Shown: positions 3,857 to 5,410 of the stretch, piece by piece
Layout: each line of letters begins with the position of its first letter
How positions within the stretch are numbered: the stretch's first letter is position 1
Assembly: GCA_002697475.1 (NCBI GenBank)
Contig: NZVW01000174.1
Coordinates: forward strand, 1-5,410
Direction: 5' to 3'
Source of the DNA: Aquimarina sp.
GTDB taxonomy: Bacteria; Bacteroidota; Bacteroidia; Flavobacteriales; Flavobacteriaceae
DNA length: 5,410 nt
Program-made: the position numbers and the translations under genes
The notes under the pieces: model-generated
What the model was told of the DNA's origin: nothing
Databases searched by the model: none
The model's input: the letters and a program-made list of their open reading frames with translations, nothing else

Positions 3857-5410
3857 TCATAAATTAACACCAAACCCAAAGGAAAATCGAGGGCCATCAT
3901 CACTATAGAACAAGCCTAACTGACCTGATATAGCATCCACGGCGTTTATCCAAAATCCACCACCATAGGAATCATGCCATATGTCAGAATCTTCATAATC
4001 ATACCATACTCTACCTATATCATATCCTCCATATATTCCCAATTGTAATGGTAGTAATCCTGTTCTAAACTTGTTAAAGCTATATCTCAGATCATTTGTA
4101 AACGCTAAAGTCCGATCACCGGTAAATCTTTCTGTCCTGTATCCTCTTAATCCAGTATTGCCTCCAATGTTTGGAGCCTGATAAAATTCATAACCATCAC
4201 CAAGGGTGAATCCGGCTATAACTTCATTTTTTAGTACAAGTTTTCTGTTTTGTGTAATTGCATTATAGAATTGTAGTTTCGGGTTTAGATAAACAAATGT
4301 GTTTTTAGTATTCTCTAAATTCATCTTTACTCCGGCAGTCAATGAAAATCCCATTCCCTTTGTGGGATTTGCTATATTGTCATAGCTTCCATAATTGTAG
4401 TTAATATCTATAAAAGAGAATTTTTTTCTATCAAAAAAATCAGCATCAGAAGTACCCAAGCCCGAAGTAGAGGTTATAAAACGATCAGAAGAGTCTTCTA
4501 CTTCAACACTTTCCAACCCTGCTTTCATAACCATTTCTGACCCATAATATCCTGTTTTCTTTAACCCTGTAGATAAGGATATGATACCGGTTTTTGTCCT
4601 GTTATAATTAAATCCTAGTTCATCATCAGGGTTTAAAGAATTATTACCAAAACCAAAGAAATTCTGCGCATAGTTTTCACTGGTATACCTGGCATTTATT
4701 AACAGACTCCAGCTACCTATCATTTTAGTAAACTCCCCTTGATAAGATAGATCGTAACCGTCTGTTGCTACAAAATAAGCAGCTTTTAGTATATGTTTAT
4801 TATGGAACGGCTCTTTATAGAAACCTCTTTTTGTGTAAGAATCTGTTACATTTATATTCATACCGTCATCAGGATTAAACCCAAGTAATGGAGTTATAGT
4901 ATTTGTATGATCAATGTTTTTGTTTATGTCGTATAGGTTCTGGTTATAGTTATCAGAGAGTTGAATATAAGCTCCTCCCTTATTCTTCACAGTATTTGAT
5001 TTAGTTAAATGATCGTATATCCTTATCTTTCTTCCTCGCTGTATCTCATAAGTATCATTATTTTGACCTCCTACTATTCTAATCTTTACAGGGTTTCTTC
5101 CTTTACCTTTTACTACAAATTGGTCATCATCATCTAAACCATATACCCAAACCTCATTGGTAACTTTAGAATCTATGATTTTGCTAAAAAATTGCTTTTT
5201 CGGCTTACCATCAATTATTCTGAACACTTTAATTTCTGTAGCATTTTTCTTTCTGGTTATTTCAAAGAAATCATCTTTATCTGTACCTGTAACCACAATA
5301 TGTCTGGCTAGATAATTATAATATCTGCTAGCTATATCTTTTAGACTTGATCTCCTTAGCTTTAAATTCTCCTCAATATTAAGAGCCACAGAATCCCTGA
5401 CTTCCTTAGG
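3857..5410 (-). CDS. C-terminal part of outer-membrane Omp85-type protein, probably phosphoesterase fusion
   Basis: The frame is open from the right edge to the TGA at 3859-3857, giving 517 visible residues; the N-terminus is missing. A GTG at 5389-5387 can be read as a start, but the frame continues upstream (PKEVRDS then V) without a stop, so it is internal. After a helical piece comes a beta segment with three motifs, TGTDKDDFFEI, YGLDDDDQFVV and VGGQNNDTYEI (about residues 41-123), resembling degenerate RTX repeats. From about residue 170 the protein is rich in amphipathic beta strands with Omp85/BamA signatures: NPTKGMGF (348-355) and GLRGYR (420-425), the latter matching the conserved RGY/RGF loop motif. 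It ends in FSFGFGVNL, fitting a final membrane strand though with Leu rather than the usual Phe. From memory, such tails in Flavobacteriia belong to proteins of over 1,000 residues with an N-terminal calcineurin-like metallophosphoesterase; that domain lies outside the window, so this is inference. The barrel would sit in the outer membrane. Confidence 0.82.
   Translation of the reverse strand, partial: PKEVRDSVALNIEENLKLRRSSLKDIASRYYNYLARHIVVTGTDKDDFFEITRKKNATEIKVFRIIDGKPKKQFFSKIIDSKVTNEVWVYGLDDDDQFVVKGKGRNPVKIRIVGGQNNDTYEIQRGRKIRIYDHLTKSNTVKNKGGAYIQLSDNYNQNLYDINKNIDHTNTITPLLGFNPDDGMNINVTDSYTKRGFYKEPFHNKHILKAAYFVATDGYDLSYQGEFTKMIGSWSLLINARYTSENYAQNFFGFGNNSLNPDDELGFNYNRTKTGIISLSTGLKKTGYYGSEMVMKAGLESVEVEDSSDRFITSTSGLGTSDADFFDRKKFSFIDINYNYGSYDNIANPTKGMGFSLTAGVKMNLENTKNTFVYLNPKLQFYNAITQNRKLVLKNEVIAGFTLGDGYEFYQAPNIGGNTGLRGYRTERFTGDRTLAFTNDLRYSFNKFRTGLLPLQLGIYGGYDIGRVWYDYEDSDIWHDSYGGGFWINAVDAISGQLGLFYSDDGPRFSFGFGVNL

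Noticed and set aside
5387..5389. GTG as the start codon of the right-hand minus-strand gene
   Set aside because: The frame stays open upstream to the window edge, no ribosome site precedes it, and the protein would begin without the signal peptide an outer-membrane protein needs.
1..5410. A defence, mobile-element or biosynthetic system spanning the window
   Set aside because: No transposase, integrase, nuclease, toxin-antitoxin, CRISPR or synthase genes are visible; gene content and uniform base composition look like ordinary chromosomal genes.

Overview
The window is AT-rich DNA from a member of the Bacteroidota, most probably the class Flavobacteriia. Four things point there. A DUF4294 protein, a family I know essentially from Flavobacteriia, is present. 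The genes mostly start after A-rich leaders without a Shine-Dalgarno sequence. There are good matches to the Bacteroidota -7 promoter element TAnnTTTG. The right-hand gene has the C-terminal part typical of flavobacterial phosphoesterase/Omp85 proteins. The genus cannot be fixed from this sequence.

Layout from left to right. (1) Bases 1-508, minus strand: most of a DUF4294 exported protein whose C-terminus lies off the left edge. (2) Bases 509-668: a divergent intergenic region with an almost perfect 17-bp palindrome, a repeated half-site 40 bp away, minus-strand promoter elements and a short CTTTT repeat. (3) Bases 669-1757, plus: a complete M42 aminopeptidase, followed by a clear hairpin terminator at 1766-1798. 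(4) Bases 1807-2361, plus: a Nudix hydrolase of the Idi/YfcD type that lacks the catalytic cysteine of isopentenyl-diphosphate isomerase. (5) Bases 2487-2981, plus: a Dps ferritin-like protein with an intact ferroxidase site. (6) Bases 2988-3854, plus: a beta-propeller-like lipoprotein only 6 bp after dps and probably co-transcribed with it. (7) Bases 3857-5410, minus: the C-terminal 517 residues of a large outer-membrane protein with three RTX-like motifs and an Omp85 (BamA-type) barrel. Its N-terminal part lies off the right edge.

Functionally this looks like chromosomal housekeeping and cell-envelope territory rather than a mobile or defence island. The cytoplasmic genes cover peptide turnover (M42), nucleotide or diphosphate sanitation (Nudix) and iron/oxidative protection (Dps). 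The envelope genes are the DUF4294 protein, the propeller lipoprotein and the Omp85 protein. Apart from the probable dps-lipoprotein operon, nothing in the sequence ties these genes into one pathway. I found no RNA genes, CRISPR arrays, insertion sequences or phage genes. The least understood items are the DUF4294 protein, the propeller lipoprotein paired with dps, the Idi-like Nudix enzyme without its cysteine, and the RTX-like segment in front of the Omp85 barrel.
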